From contig JAIELJ010000003.1 in assembly GCA_019753105.1 (NCBI GenBank), positions 434,001 through 498,000 on the forward strand: a stretch of 64,000 nt of DNA. Reading direction: 5' to 3'. The position numbers were made by a program, and so were the translations under genes. The stretch's first letter is position 1; every line of letters begins with the position of its first letter. This document shows, in pieces, positions 39,812 to 48,372 of the stretch. Origin of the DNA: Hyphomonadaceae bacterium (GTDB lineage: Bacteria; Pseudomonadota; Alphaproteobacteria; Caulobacterales; Aquidulcibacteraceae). Below the pieces are notes generated by a model, which saw nothing but the letters and a program-made list of their open reading frames with translations, had not been told where the DNA came from and ran no database searches.

Positions 39812-39826
39812 TTAACGTTTCGTTAA
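39812..39826 (+). promoter_or_regulatory. Perfect CtrA-type site
   Basis: TTAA-CGTTTCG-TTAA matches the CtrA consensus TTAA-N7-TTAA exactly. It lies about 80 bases before the ATG of the flagellin-like gene at 39908, a sensible promoter position for CtrA activation in Caulobacterales. Confidence 0.7.
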
Positions 39827-39907
39827 CGCATTTACGCTTTCTTCACGCCTGCGGCGAAGCGCGCCGCGCGTCTTCGTCTGACGCGCGATCCGAAGGAGCA
39901 GGCTTTT

Positions 39908-40645
39908 ATGGTTTCGAGCATTACGCCGAATGGTGCGGCGGGCGCGAGCGCGCTCGGCGCGGATCAACGTTTGGCGCGCAGCAATGCGGGCGTCCAGCAG
40001 CGGCGCGAAGCGCAGGCAGGCGCCGGCGATAGTGTTGAACTCAGCCGCTCTTCGATCTCAACGTCGCGCGAAAGCGTTCGCAACGGCATCGCGCAGGTGC
40101 AAGAGGCGCTGGCGCTCGGGCACGATGCGCAAGCCATGCTCGTGCAAATCAACGCGGCGACGAAGTCTGGTTCGCAGGCCGATCTGCAATCAGCGCTCAG
40201 CACCTTCGCACAGCGTCTTGAAGCCGCGATTGCGCGCGGTGCGGCTTTGGTGACGGGCGGGCAGGTTAGCGTGCAAGCTGAACCTGGCGCAGCGCCGGTC
40301 TCCATTGATGGGGCTGATCTGCGTCTGAAAGCCGAGCCTGCTGAAGAAGACGTTTTGGCTGTGTCCTCTCAGGCTGAGGCAAGCGATCCTGGCTTGCCGC
40401 AAGCTGTTCAGAAATCTCTCGAGAAGCTTCAGGAAGCCATGACGCGGCTCCTGGATTCCGTACGCGCTCTTGAGGCGCATCAGGGTTTCTTGGGCGCCGC
40501 CGAGGCTGCGAGCGTGCGTAGTGACCTCGATGCCGATACTGCTCGGTTGATGGCTTTGCAGGTGCGCCAGGGTCTTGAGCAATCGGGCGGAGTAGCGATC
40601 GCGAACGCGGAGCCGCAAGCGGTGCTATCGCTGTTTAAGGCTTAG
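39908..40645 (+). CDS. Short divergent flagellin-like protein
   Basis: A 245-residue protein related to flagellin at its C-terminus. The segment about 165-245 has LLDSVRALEAHQGFLGAAEA, SVRSDLDADTARLMALQVRQ and GVAIANAEPQAVLSLFKA. It matches the flagellin end (GNLVDADLAKESARLQALQV then IANSAPSIVLSFF) in order and in key positions. The front (about 1-100) is Ala/Ser/Gln-rich helix without the canonical N-terminal flagellin block. Good ribosome site (AAGGAG, about nine bases). A perfect CtrA-type site lies upstream. It may be a minor filament or junction protein or a decoy; secretion by the flagellar route is likely. Confidence 0.68.
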   Translation: MVSSITPNGAAGASALGADQRLARSNAGVQQRREAQAGAGDSVELSRSSISTSRESVRNGIAQVQEALALGHDAQAMLVQINAATKSGSQADLQSALSTFAQRLEAAIARGAALVTGGQVSVQAEPGAAPVSIDGADLRLKAEPAEEDVLAVSSQAEASDPGLPQAVQKSLEKLQEAMTRLLDSVRALEAHQGFLGAAEAASVRSDLDADTARLMALQVRQGLEQSGGVAIANAEPQAVLSLFKA

Positions 40646-41886
40646 AGCGGTCGCCAATTGTTGGCGCCGATCTCGACAAGCTCGCTGCCATAATCGTCGT
40701 CTTGCATGCGGCCGATCATGCGTCGCGCGGCCTGATAAAGGCGCAGCGCCAGCGCGCCCAAAAACCCGAGCAGGGCGATGCCGCCGATCGCGAACGCGAC
40801 CGTGAGTTCTCGGTTGAACTGAAGGTCGCCGCGCGCGACCTCCTGCAAGCGGCCGTCGCGCGGCAAGCGCTTGGCCGCCGCAGCTGCGCGATCGCCGCCG
40901 GCCTGGGCGACAAGGCGTAGGCGCGGGAGATCCTCCAGCGATGTGGCGTGCGAGATGAAATAGACGGCCGCGCTTGGCGTGGTGGCCGCGCTGATCTGGC
41001 CGATCTGTGTCAGAGCTTCCAGAATCTGCGCAGCACGGCCGGCATCGACAGTATTGCGAAACGCTGCGGCTGCGTTGTCGAACGCCCCCGCTGCTTCGCC
41101 GCTCGCGGTTTCCAACGCGGCGGTGCGGAACGCTTCGACGGAGAGCGCCTCGTTGAGTAGGCGCGAGACTTCCTCTGCGAGCGTCGAGGGATAGTCGGTG
41201 CGGCGGCTCGCCACCAGCAGGGCGAGCGCGCCAGCGGAGGTTTCGGCGCTGACCTCGCCGCCAAGGCCGAGGCTGAGGCCAGTCAGGACGAATTGTTGGG
41301 CGTCCGTTGATGGTTCGGTGATCAGCGCGCGGGCCATCAGCTCGAAATCGGCTGCATCGCCGACGAAGTTGGGCAGCACGCGCGCGGCAGTCGTTTCGGC
41401 GCTGTCTGCGCGACGCGACAGCAAGGGGACGCGCTCCTCGTAACGGGCGCGGGTGCCGGGGGTGAGCATTTCAAGTGCCGCAAGTTCGCGCGCCGCGTCG
41501 TCAGGCGCCCGGCGCAGCACCGCGGCTTGGCTGTTGGGCAGCATCTCACGGCCCGAAAGCAAAAAACCTCTCGCGGCGGCGATGTCGCCGGATTGGAGCT
41601 CCATCGCGATCAGATCGTCCCACTGACGCGTGCGGTCAAAGTCCAGTTGGATGAGCTCAGCATTGAGTTCTTCAACGCGCTCCGCGATCACACGGGCGCC
41701 GGACTCCGAATACTCGTAGGCGTAAAGATGATCGCGGGCGATCACGACGACCGCGAAGGCGCTCGCGATCGCCAGCACGACAAAGCTCAAGTTGAAGACG
41801 AACGCGCTCAAGATTCCCTGCGGCTGGGACTTGCCGCGGTGCGCCCTCACCGGGCGCCAAGCGCTCGTAACCTTAGTATGCCTCAT
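40642..41886 (-). CDS. Membrane protein with long periplasmic helical domain
   Basis: A 414-residue protein of unknown function. A short N-terminal basic stretch precedes a transmembrane helix (about 27-50, FVFNLSFVVLAIASAFAVVV). A periplasmic Ala/Glu-rich helical domain follows (about 55-365) with many short helices such as AARGFLLSGREMLPNSQAAV. A second helix (about 370-395) precedes a short cytoplasmic tail (DDDYGSELVEIGANNWRPL). ATG 41886 was chosen as the first Met that gives a short basic N-terminus before the helix; no strong ribosome site was seen. It ends four bases inside the flagellin-like gene, on the opposite strand. Position beside flagellar genes suggests motility but nothing in the sequence proves it. 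Confidence 0.6.
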   Translation of the reverse strand: MRHTKVTSAWRPVRAHRGKSQPQGILSAFVFNLSFVVLAIASAFAVVVIARDHLYAYEYSESGARVIAERVEELNAELIQLDFDRTRQWDDLIAMELQSGDIAAARGFLLSGREMLPNSQAAVLRRAPDDAARELAALEMLTPGTRARYEERVPLLSRRADSAETTAARVLPNFVGDAADFELMARALITEPSTDAQQFVLTGLSLGLGGEVSAETSAGALALLVASRRTDYPSTLAEEVSRLLNEALSVEAFRTAALETASGEAAGAFDNAAAAFRNTVDAGRAAQILEALTQIGQISAATTPSAAVYFISHATSLEDLPRLRLVAQAGGDRAAAAAKRLPRDGRLQEVARGDLQFNRELTVAFAIGGIALLGFLGALALRLYQAARRMIGRMQDDDYGSELVEIGANNWRPL

Positions 41887-41997
41887 TCTCGTCCCGGACC
41901 GCAGCCGAAGTACCAAACCGGCTTCAAAGCCACAGGGCAAGATGAATTACAGGAAAGGCGAAAACGTCCCCGCTGTGGGGTGAATTCACGGCGTTTC

Positions 41998-42441
41998 TTA
42001 AGCGCTTCTGTCGAGCAGCGTTGGCGTTGGGCCGCTCGGCGCGCTGAGCCCGCCGCTGGCGCCGTAATTGGCTTCGCCTTGTCGTAGCCGCGCGACTTCG
42101 CCAGCCATCGCCTGAACTAAGCCTTCGCTGATCATCTTTACAGCGCCCAGCGCTATTTCGTGCGCGGCGAGGGCGGCGTTCAGTGCTTCGGTGGTTTGGC
42201 GAAGCTGGACGAGCAGATCCCCGCCGGCGCCCTCGATCAGGCTGCGATCGTGCTTGATGCGCGTGAGTTCAAGCCGATAGGCGTTGGCGAGGCGCGTCTT
42301 CTCTTCGGCTTGTGCCCCGTCGAGCGGCGGCTCGCGCGCGTCAATACGGCGTGTCTCTTCCTGGATAAGCGCGGTCAGCCGCGTGGTAACCAAGACCATC
42401 TGCTCGGCGCGGTCCTTAGCGTCGTCAGCTTTAAGCGCCAT
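41998..42441 (-). CDS. flbY: FlbY/FlgN-like flagellar protein
   Basis: A 147-residue cytoplasmic protein made of long helices: MALKADDAKDRAEQMVLVTT, RLTALIQEETRRIDAREPPL, RLANAYRLELTRIKHDRSLI and TEALNAALAAHEIALGAVKM. The helical hairpin with charged, Glu/Arg-rich faces is like FlgN-type chaperones, and the gene order flgI-cheL-flbY is that of Caulobacter. The start overlaps the end of cheL by 11 bases. By analogy it assists export or assembly of flagellar components. The name rests on position and architecture more than on sequence. Confidence 0.72.
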   Translation of the reverse strand: MALKADDAKDRAEQMVLVTTRLTALIQEETRRIDAREPPLDGAQAEEKTRLANAYRLELTRIKHDRSLIEGAGGDLLVQLRQTTEALNAALAAHEIALGAVKMISEGLVQAMAGEVARLRQGEANYGASGGLSAPSGPTPTLLDRSA

Positions 42442-42778
42442 CGGGTGTTGGCTCCTCAACCAAGACGGCCGCTTGCATGCGAAGCATCTCGCGGACGATG
42501 CTGTCGGCGATGCCGACGCCGCCGGCGCGCGAGATCGACTCCGCATATTGCTGAACCAGCATCGGCCTGAACATTTGTTCGCCCTGGCCGCCGCCGCCGA
42601 GGCCCTCAGTATCCAGCGCCTCGAACATCGGCGCGAGCATCTCCGCCAGGAAGACGGACTCAAACTCTTCCGCCACGCGTCTGATTTCGGGCGGCGCGTT
42701 TTGTATGTCGGCGTTTGCAGGGCGGACAGGGCCGCCCAACGGCAACGGCGCGCCAGCGTTTGTGAGCGGGATCGTCAT
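42431..42778 (-). CDS. cheL: CheL, rod-binding protein (FlgJ N-terminal type)
   Basis: A 115-residue rod-binding protein corresponding to the N-terminal domain of FlgJ, without a muramidase domain. The pattern RRVAEEFESVFLAEMLAPMF followed by GGQGEQMFRPMLVQQYAESI is the family signature. In Caulobacter the equivalent gene is cheL and lies between flgI and flbY, as here. It overlaps flgI by one base at its start and flbY at its end. It should help assemble the flagellar rod in the periplasm after export by the flagellar apparatus. Confidence 0.87.
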   Translation of the reverse strand: MTIPLTNAGAPLPLGGPVRPANADIQNAPPEIRRVAEEFESVFLAEMLAPMFEALDTEGLGGGGQGEQMFRPMLVQQYAESISRAGGVGIADSIVREMLRMQAAVLVEEPTPDGA

Positions 42779-43914
42779 TACATCACTTCGATTTCGGCTT
42801 GGATCGCGCCGGCGGCTTTCAGCGCCTGCAGGATCGAGATCATGTCGCGTGGCGTGACGCCCAACGCGTTTAAGCCGTTCACCAACTGGCGAAGCGGAAC
42901 GCCGCCAGGCACAACAACCAAGCCGCCGGGCTCTTCTTCGACGTCGACGTTAGAAGAAGGGACGACCACCGTGTCGCCGCGCGAGAATGGCGCTGGCTGG
43001 CTGACGAACGGATCTTCCTGCACCGAGATGGTTAGGTTGCCCTGCGCGATCGCTACGGTTGAGACGTTGACGTTCTCACCCATCACAACGATGCCTGAGC
43101 TTTCGTCGATCACGATGCGCGCGACGGTGTCGACCTCGACCTCGACGTTCTCGATCGCTGTCACCAGCTCCACCATGTCACCCGCATAGCCCTCAGGGCG
43201 CTGCAGAACGACTGTGCCGGGATTGAGAGCGCGCGCGGCGGGGCCGCCGACGGTTGCGTTAATCGCGGCTGCGATGCGGCGGGCTGTGGTGAAATCAGGA
43301 TTGCGGAGCGCCAGGCGCAGCTCGCGCTGATTGGCGAGATCAAAGGGAATTTCGCGCTCAACGAGAGCGCCGGAGGCAATGCGCCCAGCCGTTGGCACGC
43401 CGCGCGTGACCGAAGAACCGGATGAGCCGGTCGCTTGAAAGCCGCCAATCGCCAGCGGCCCTTGCGCGACGGCGTAAACCTGCTGATCCGCGCCCATGAG
43501 CGGCGTCACCAGCAATTGCCCGCCAGCCAAGCTGCGCGCATCGCCGAGTGCGGATACCGTCACGTCGATGCGCGAGCCTTGTGTCGCGAACGGCGGCAGG
43601 TTCGAGGTCACCATCACGGCGGCGACGTTGCGCGTATTGAGATTGCCTTCAGCGGCATTGACGCCCAGGCGCTCGAGCATCGCGGCCAAGCTCTGGCGCG
43701 TGAACGGCGAGTTGCGCAGGCTATCGCCCGTGCCAGCCAAGCCGACCACCAAGCCGTAGCCGACGAGCTGGTTCTCGCGGACGCCTTCGAAGTCGGCGAT
43801 GTCTTTAATGCGTGGACCCGCCCAGGCCGCTGGCGCGGCTATTGGCGCGGTCATCGCTGCTACTGAAGCGACGGCCATGAGCCCGAAGCGTGCGGCGCGT
43901 GAAGCAAATCCCAT
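42778..43914 (-). CDS. flgI: FlgI, flagellar P-ring protein
   Basis: A 378-residue P-ring subunit exported by Sec. The signal ends near AAPAAWA, followed by GPRIKDIADFEGVRENQLVG (the conserved FlgI start) and GLAGTGDSLRN. Later conserved blocks are ILQALKAAGAIQAEIEVM at the end and VAIAQGNLTISVQEDPFVSQ. The length is normal for the family. It is the first gene of flgI-cheL-flbY and is divergent from fliX, with a CtrA-like box between them. It forms the bearing in the peptidoglycan layer of the flagellar basal body. Confidence 0.95.
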   Translation of the reverse strand: MGFASRAARFGLMAVASVAAMTAPIAAPAAWAGPRIKDIADFEGVRENQLVGYGLVVGLAGTGDSLRNSPFTRQSLAAMLERLGVNAAEGNLNTRNVAAVMVTSNLPPFATQGSRIDVTVSALGDARSLAGGQLLVTPLMGADQQVYAVAQGPLAIGGFQATGSSGSSVTRGVPTAGRIASGALVEREIPFDLANQRELRLALRNPDFTTARRIAAAINATVGGPAARALNPGTVVLQRPEGYAGDMVELVTAIENVEVEVDTVARIVIDESSGIVVMGENVNVSTVAIAQGNLTISVQEDPFVSQPAPFSRGDTVVVPSSNVDVEEEPGGLVVVPGGVPLRQLVNGLNALGVTPRDMISILQALKAAGAIQAEIEVM

Positions 43915-43938
43915 GAGAACGACACGCCACCAGTTCGG

Positions 43939-43953
43939 TTAACGAGCCGTTCA
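43939..43953. promoter_or_regulatory. CtrA-like site between flgI and fliX
   Basis: TTAA-CGAGCCG-TTCA, one mismatch from TTAA-N7-TTAA, between the divergent flgI and fliX starts. Caulobacter has CtrA control of the equivalent fliX/flgI region, so this is a plausible shared site. Confidence 0.55.
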
Positions 43954-44003
43954 AACTCCAATCGTTAAGCAATCGGAAACGGGCGAGGCAGAGAGTCCGA
44001 CTC

Positions 44004-44420
44004 ATGAAAATTGAAAGCGGCAAGTCTGTCAGCGCAGCCGGCGGGGCGAGGAAGGCCGCTGGCGCCTCAGCCGCGCCAGGCTTTGCGCCACAGATGGACG
44101 GTCCCCAGAAAGCTGCAGCCACTGCGCCGACCGCGCCACTGGCGGCGCTCGATGCGTTGATTGCGCTTCAGAGCGACGAGACCCCGTCGCGCCGCCGCGC
44201 CCGCCAGGCCAAACGTGGCGCCGAGGCGCTCGACGCGCTGGAAAAGCTTGAGCAGGGACTGCTGTCAGGCCGCGCGCCAGGGTCTCTAAAGGGGGAACTC
44301 GAACGCCTAACGCGCGGCGCGGAACTGACCGGCGAGGCAGGTCTCGATGACGTGCTTCATGAAATTGACATCCGACTCGCCGTCGAGCTGGCCAAGCTTG
44401 AGCGGCTTGCGGCGGCTTGA
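44004..44420 (+). CDS. fliX: FliX, flagellar assembly regulator
   Basis: A 138-residue protein of the FliX family, which in Caulobacter couples early flagellar assembly to FlbD and sigma-54 transcription. Family features are the N-terminal MKIESGKSVSAAGGARKAAG, the central LIALQSDETPSRRRARQAKR and the end LDDVLHEIDIRLAVELAKLE. The gene is divergent from flgI, as in Caulobacter. No FlbD gene lies in this window. It should be cytoplasmic or membrane-associated. Family call good, with the middle being Ala-rich and less conserved. Confidence 0.9.
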   Translation: MKIESGKSVSAAGGARKAAGASAAPGFAPQMDGPQKAAATAPTAPLAALDALIALQSDETPSRRRARQAKRGAEALDALEKLEQGLLSGRAPGSLKGELERLTRGAELTGEAGLDDVLHEIDIRLAVELAKLERLAAA

Positions 44421-44535
44421 TTGCTGCACTGCACACAAACGAAATCAGCTCCGTATGGCACTGGTCTTGCTCAATGGACGACGCTAGGGCGCCCCGCTAT
44501 AAGGCGCCGGCTCGCGAGGGTCCGGGAGTTTGGAA

Positions 44536-44949
44536 ATGGCGTCTTCGGTGAAAGAATATCGCCCCAGCGAAAACGAGCCGTTCATGAACGAACGGCAGCG
44601 CGATTACTTCCGCGCCAAGCTTCAGGCTTGGAAGGAAGAGATACTTGAAGAGTCGCGCGGCACGATTGCGACGCTGCAGCAAGAGACCGTCGCAGAGGCG
44701 GACCTTGCCGACCGCGCCACCAGCGAAACCGATCGCGGCTTGGAGCTGCGTACACGCGATCGCCAGCGCAAGCTGATCTCCAAGATCGATCAAGCGCTGC
44801 GCCGCATCGAGGATGGTTCCTACGGCTATTGCGAAGAGACCGGCGAACCGATCTCGCTCTCGCGTCTCGAAGCGCGTCCGATAGCCACGCTTTCGCTCGA
44901 AGCCCAAGAGCGCCACGAGCGCCGTGAGCGCGTCCACCGCGACGATTGA
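44536..44949 (+). CDS. dksA: DksA/TraR-family RNA polymerase-binding factor
   Basis: A 137-residue DksA-type protein. An N-terminal coiled-coil (about 20-90, with DRATSETDRGLELRTRDRQR, including the tip acidic residues) leads to a C-terminal zinc-finger-like part, GYCEETGEPISLSRLEARPI then ATLSLEAQ. Only one of four zinc cysteines remains (C99); the others are T102, S120 and A123. This is the non-zinc form known from alphaproteobacterial DksA. It binds RNA polymerase through the secondary channel with ppGpp. ATG 44536 has GGGAG eight bases upstream. Confidence 0.9.
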   Translation: MASSVKEYRPSENEPFMNERQRDYFRAKLQAWKEEILEESRGTIATLQQETVAEADLADRATSETDRGLELRTRDRQRKLISKIDQALRRIEDGSYGYCEETGEPISLSRLEARPIATLSLEAQERHERRERVHRDD

Positions 44950-44986
44950 TCTAGTCGGAGCGCTTTTCCGGCTCTAGCGTAGGTGC

Positions 44987-45442
44987 ATGCTGATGCACGA
45001 CGCTGGCCTCGCGTGGCTCCACTTCCTGTTTGCGTTTGTTCTCGTCGGGGCGCTCTGCGCCGAACTCTTCATTTTACGCCTGCCTATAGACAACCGCGTT
45101 GCGCGCCTGCTGCTGCGTGTCGATCTCCTTTACGGCTTGTCCTCGGTCCTGCTCATTCTGGCTGGCATTGCCCGCGTTGTTTGGGGCGCGAAGGGCTGGG
45201 ACTATTACGAGGCGCAGCCGTTCTTCTGGGCAAAGATCGCGGCGTTTGCTGCCATCGGGCTGCTCTCCATCATCCCAACGCGCACGTTCATGCGGTGGAC
45301 GAAAAGCTTCAACGCCGACCCAAATTTCACGGTCCCGGAAGCGCAGCTGAAAAGCGTGCGCCGCTACGTGATGATTGAGGTGCATTTGCTCGCTGTATTG
45401 CTGTTGTTCGCGTCGTTCATGGCGCGCGGAATTGGGAGCTGA
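44987..45442 (+). CDS. DUF2214-type membrane protein
   Basis: A 151-residue inner-membrane protein with four membrane segments (about 8-29, 42-64, 77-97 and 125-147). The family pattern is LAWLHFLFAFVLVGALCAEL at the start and DLLYGLSSVLLILAGIARVV, followed by WGAKGWDYYEAQPFFWAKIA. Conserved Trp/Tyr and His residues in DUF2214 suggest possible haem or cofactor interaction, but no role is established. ATG 44987 may be replaced by 44993. Acyl-CoA ligase follows three bases later on the same strand, which suggests co-transcription. Confidence 0.78.
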   Translation: MLMHDAGLAWLHFLFAFVLVGALCAELFILRLPIDNRVARLLLRVDLLYGLSSVLLILAGIARVVWGAKGWDYYEAQPFFWAKIAAFAAIGLLSIIPTRTFMRWTKSFNADPNFTVPEAQLKSVRRYVMIEVHLLAVLLLFASFMARGIGS

Positions 45443-45445
45443 GCC

Positions 45446-47047
45446 ATGAGCGCGTCGTTGAAGCCGGAAGAGTTCGAGTCCATCCACACGATCGGCGACA
45501 TCGCTCGCAATCATGCGCGCGTGCGCGGCGATCGCATCGCAATGCAGTTCGAAGGTCGCGTCACCATGTTCGCAGATCTCGACAGGCAATCGAACCAGGC
45601 CGCCAACGCGCTCGTCGCTGCCGGCGTGAAGAAGGGCGACCGCGTCGCTTATCTCGGCAAAAACAGCGACCACTATTTCGAGATCTGGTTTGCCGCCGCC
45701 AAGGCCGGCGCCATCATCGCGCCGATTGGCTGGCGCTTATCGCCGGCTGAGGTCGCCTACATCATCGACGACACCGCCGCGAGCGTGCTCTTTGTCGGCG
45801 CAGAGTGTGTGGCGTGCGCCAATGAAGCGCTGAGGCACACGCAAACCAAGCCGAAGCTGATCGCGCTTGAAGTCGGCGATCATGGCTGGCCAGTCTACCA
45901 AACATGGCGCGATGCCCAGCCGACGACCGATCCTCACAGAGCGGTCGCGCCTGAGGACACGACGCTCTTGCTCTACACCTCGGGCACCACGGGTCGCCCC
46001 AAGGGCGTTATGCTGGCCAACGCCAACCTCATGCGCTCGCGCCGGGCGCTTTCGGAAGCGGCGATGGGTTGGAACGAGTGGAACGAGGGTGAGACCAATC
46101 TCGTCGCCATGCCGATCGCCCATATTGGCGGCTCGGGCTGGGGTCTCATCGGCATTCTGAATGGCGTGCGCAATATCGTGACGCGCGAGTTCAATCCGAT
46201 CGAAGCGATTGAGATGATCGAGAAAGAGCGCATCGCCAAAATGTTCATGGTGCCGGCCGCGCTTCAATTCATCATCCGCATGCCGCGCGCGAGAGAGATC
46301 GACTATTCGAGCCTGAAGCACATCCTCTATGGCGCATCGCCAATGCCGGTGGCGCTGCTGCAAGAGTGCATGGAAGTGTTTGGCTGCGAGTTCTGCCAGC
46401 AATACGGCATGACGGAAACGACGGGCACGATCGTCTATCTGCCGCCGCAGGATCACGATCCGAAAGGCGCGCGGCGCATGGCGTCCGCAGGCTTGCCAAT
46501 GCCCGGTGTCGAGCTTCGCATCGTCGATGGCGACGGCAAAACGCTTGGGCCCAATGAGACGGGCGAGATCTGTACGCGCTCTGTCGCCAACATGGTCGGC
46601 TATTGGCAGAATGACAAAGCAACGCGCGACACCGTCGATAAAGATGGCTGGCTGCGCACGGGCGACGCAGGTTATCTCGACGAAGACGGCTATCTCTTCA
46701 TCCAAGACCGCATCAAAGACATGATCTGCTCGGGCGCCGAGAACGTCTATCCGGCCGAAGTCGAGAACGCGATCCACGGCCACCCACACGTCGCCGAAGT
46801 CGCCGTGATCGGCGTGCCGGACGACACGTGGGGCGAGGCGGTGAAAGCCATCGTCGTACCGAAGCCGGGTGTGACCGCGGACGCGGAGAGCATCATCGCG
46901 TTTGCCCGCGAGCGCATCGCGCATTTCAAAGCGCCGAAGAGCGTCGACTTTCGCGCTGAAGCGTTGCCGCGGAGCGCGTCAGGAAAAATCCTGCGCCGCG
47001 AATTGCGTGAGCCGTACTGGGTAGGGCGCGAGCGGCGCGTGAACTAA
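45446..47047 (+). CDS. AMP-dependent acyl-CoA ligase
   Basis: A 533-residue adenylating enzyme of the fatty/aryl acyl-CoA synthetase type. The AMP-binding motif LLYTSGTTGRPKGVM (about 174-188), the YGMTET motif near 318, the DGWLRTGDAGYLDEDGYLFI segment near 409 and the final KxxRSASGKILRRELR are all present, so it should be active. It would activate a carboxylic acid with ATP and CoA in the cytoplasm; the chain length or aromatic nature of the acid cannot be inferred. It follows DUF2214 and ends four bases inside the convergent potassium-channel-like gene. Confidence 0.92.
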   Translation: MSASLKPEEFESIHTIGDIARNHARVRGDRIAMQFEGRVTMFADLDRQSNQAANALVAAGVKKGDRVAYLGKNSDHYFEIWFAAAKAGAIIAPIGWRLSPAEVAYIIDDTAASVLFVGAECVACANEALRHTQTKPKLIALEVGDHGWPVYQTWRDAQPTTDPHRAVAPEDTTLLLYTSGTTGRPKGVMLANANLMRSRRALSEAAMGWNEWNEGETNLVAMPIAHIGGSGWGLIGILNGVRNIVTREFNPIEAIEMIEKERIAKMFMVPAALQFIIRMPRAREIDYSSLKHILYGASPMPVALLQECMEVFGCEFCQQYGMTETTGTIVYLPPQDHDPKGARRMASAGLPMPGVELRIVDGDGKTLGPNETGEICTRSVANMVGYWQNDKATRDTVDKDGWLRTGDAGYLDEDGYLFIQDRIKDMICSGAENVYPAEVENAIHGHPHVAEVAVIGVPDDTWGEAVKAIVVPKPGVTADAESIIAFARERIAHFKAPKSVDFRAEALPRSASGKILRRELREPYWVGRERRVN

Positions 47048-47514
47048 GATCTGCGCTCTGCGTCGAGCCAATCGTGCTCCAGCAAACGCAAACGGCCGGT
47101 GACGCTCATCATGAACGCCGTTGACCACGCAATGAGGACAAGTCCATTGACGCCTTCGATGGCGCCAAGCACGCGCCATGGCGCGCTGAGTGTTAGATCG
47201 CCGTAACCGAGCGTGGAAAAGCTCACGGTGGAAAAGTACAGCGCCTGTTCGAACGTTTCGAATTCGCCGAGGCCGCGGAACAGAAGCGCATAGAGCCAAA
47301 CCTGGATCGTGTGCAGGGCGAAGATGCCGAACACGACAATCAGTATCAACGCGGCTTGCCGCCATGCCGCTTCATGCGTGCGCAGCCGTGAGTGCGCGCC
47401 CGTCATCAGGCGGGTGAGACGTAGCAGGCCGAAGAAGTGCACGAGGGTCGTCGCCGCCACCATGAGCGTGGCGGCCGCAAGTTCCGTAATTAATTGCCCC
47501 AGCGGCACAGCCAT
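47044..47514 (-). CDS. Two-helix potassium-channel-like protein
   Basis: A 156-residue integral membrane protein with a pore domain: helices near residues 5-32 and 58-85, then the pore loop and selectivity filter TLGYGD in STVSFSTLGYGDLTLSAPWR (about 105-124), and a last helix (about 126-150). There is an extra first helix beyond the minimal 2-TM channel. There is no ligand or cyclic-nucleotide domain. It should form a tetrameric K+-selective channel in the inner membrane. ATG 47514 is preferred over 47538. It is downstream of flgH on the same strand and convergent with the acyl-CoA ligase gene. Confidence 0.85.
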   Translation of the reverse strand: MAVPLGQLITELAAATLMVAATTLVHFFGLLRLTRLMTGAHSRLRTHEAAWRQAALILIVVFGIFALHTIQVWLYALLFRGLGEFETFEQALYFSTVSFSTLGYGDLTLSAPWRVLGAIEGVNGLVLIAWSTAFMMSVTGRLRLLEHDWLDAERRS

Positions 47515-47563
47515 GGCCGCATCGTCGCAGAACCGCACGTGCGAGTGTTGACCGAGCGCAAGC

Positions 47564-48355
47564 TCACCACGGCGAAATCGCGTCGCCTATGCGTTGACCC
47601 CAGTTCGGGCGCTGCACGGCGCTGAGCTGGCCGCGGCCACCGTAGGAGATGCGCGCTTCGGCGATCTGCGTCTGGCTGATCGTATTGTTTGCCGTCACAT
47701 CTTCTGGACGGATGATGCCGCTGACCGTGATCTCACGCAGCTCGCCGTTGATGCGCACTTCTTGGCGGCCAGCGACGACCAGATTGCCGTTCGGCAGGCG
47801 ATCGACGATCACCGCCGCCATCGTGAACTCGATCTTCTCTTCGCGATTGATCGCACCGCTGCCGTTCTGATCGGAGTCCGCCTGCGCGCCGATCATGTTC
47901 TCGGGATCGAAGGCATTGTTGAAGAGCTGGCCAACGGATTGTTCGAGGCCGAAGAAGTTCGACACGCCTGCGCTTGTCTGGCTTGAACGTTGACGGTTCG
48001 ACGAGTTGGAAATCTCGGCGCTATCGTCAATCTCGATCTCGACAGTGATGATGTCGCCGATATCCGTCGCGCGTTGATCGTTGAAGAAGCTGCGCGATCC
48101 GCTCTGCCAGAGTGACGAGGGCCGGCGCGCTTCGTACTGCGCCGGCTGCGGTTGCGGCATCGATTGCTGTTCGCCGCCGGTCAGTTGCGCAGGCGTTGCG
48201 ACTGGGCGGAGCTGCGGCGGCGCGAGTGCGCGGTGGGCTGCGTCATAAGCCGCGCCGGGCGCTGCGAGCGCGTCTTGTCGAAACTCTGCCGTGTCGACGT
48301 TGGCGCACCCCGTCGCGCCGGCGGCGGCGAGGGCGATGAGAGCTAGAGTGCGCAT
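47564..48355 (-). CDS. flgH: FlgH, flagellar L-ring lipoprotein
   Basis: A 263-residue L-ring subunit in the outer membrane. The lipoprotein signal has the lipobox ATGC (MRTLALIALAAAGATGCANV). After a variable Gln/Pro linker comes the conserved block SLWQSGSRSFFNDQRATDIG, DIITVEIEIDDSAEISNSSN, and later NGNLVVAGRQEVRINGELRE, VSGIIRPEDVTANNTISQTQ and ARISYGGRGQL. ATG 48355 has AAGGAG seven bases upstream; an earlier start at 48376 would extend the signal by seven residues. It is the last of flgF-flgG-flgA-flgH. Confidence 0.95.
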   Translation of the reverse strand: MRTLALIALAAAGATGCANVDTAEFRQDALAAPGAAYDAAHRALAPPQLRPVATPAQLTGGEQQSMPQPQPAQYEARRPSSLWQSGSRSFFNDQRATDIGDIITVEIEIDDSAEISNSSNRQRSSQTSAGVSNFFGLEQSVGQLFNNAFDPENMIGAQADSDQNGSGAINREEKIEFTMAAVIVDRLPNGNLVVAGRQEVRINGELREITVSGIIRPEDVTANNTISQTQIAEARISYGGRGQLSAVQRPNWGQRIGDAISPW

Positions 48356-48372
48356 CGTGTGCTCCTTATGGG

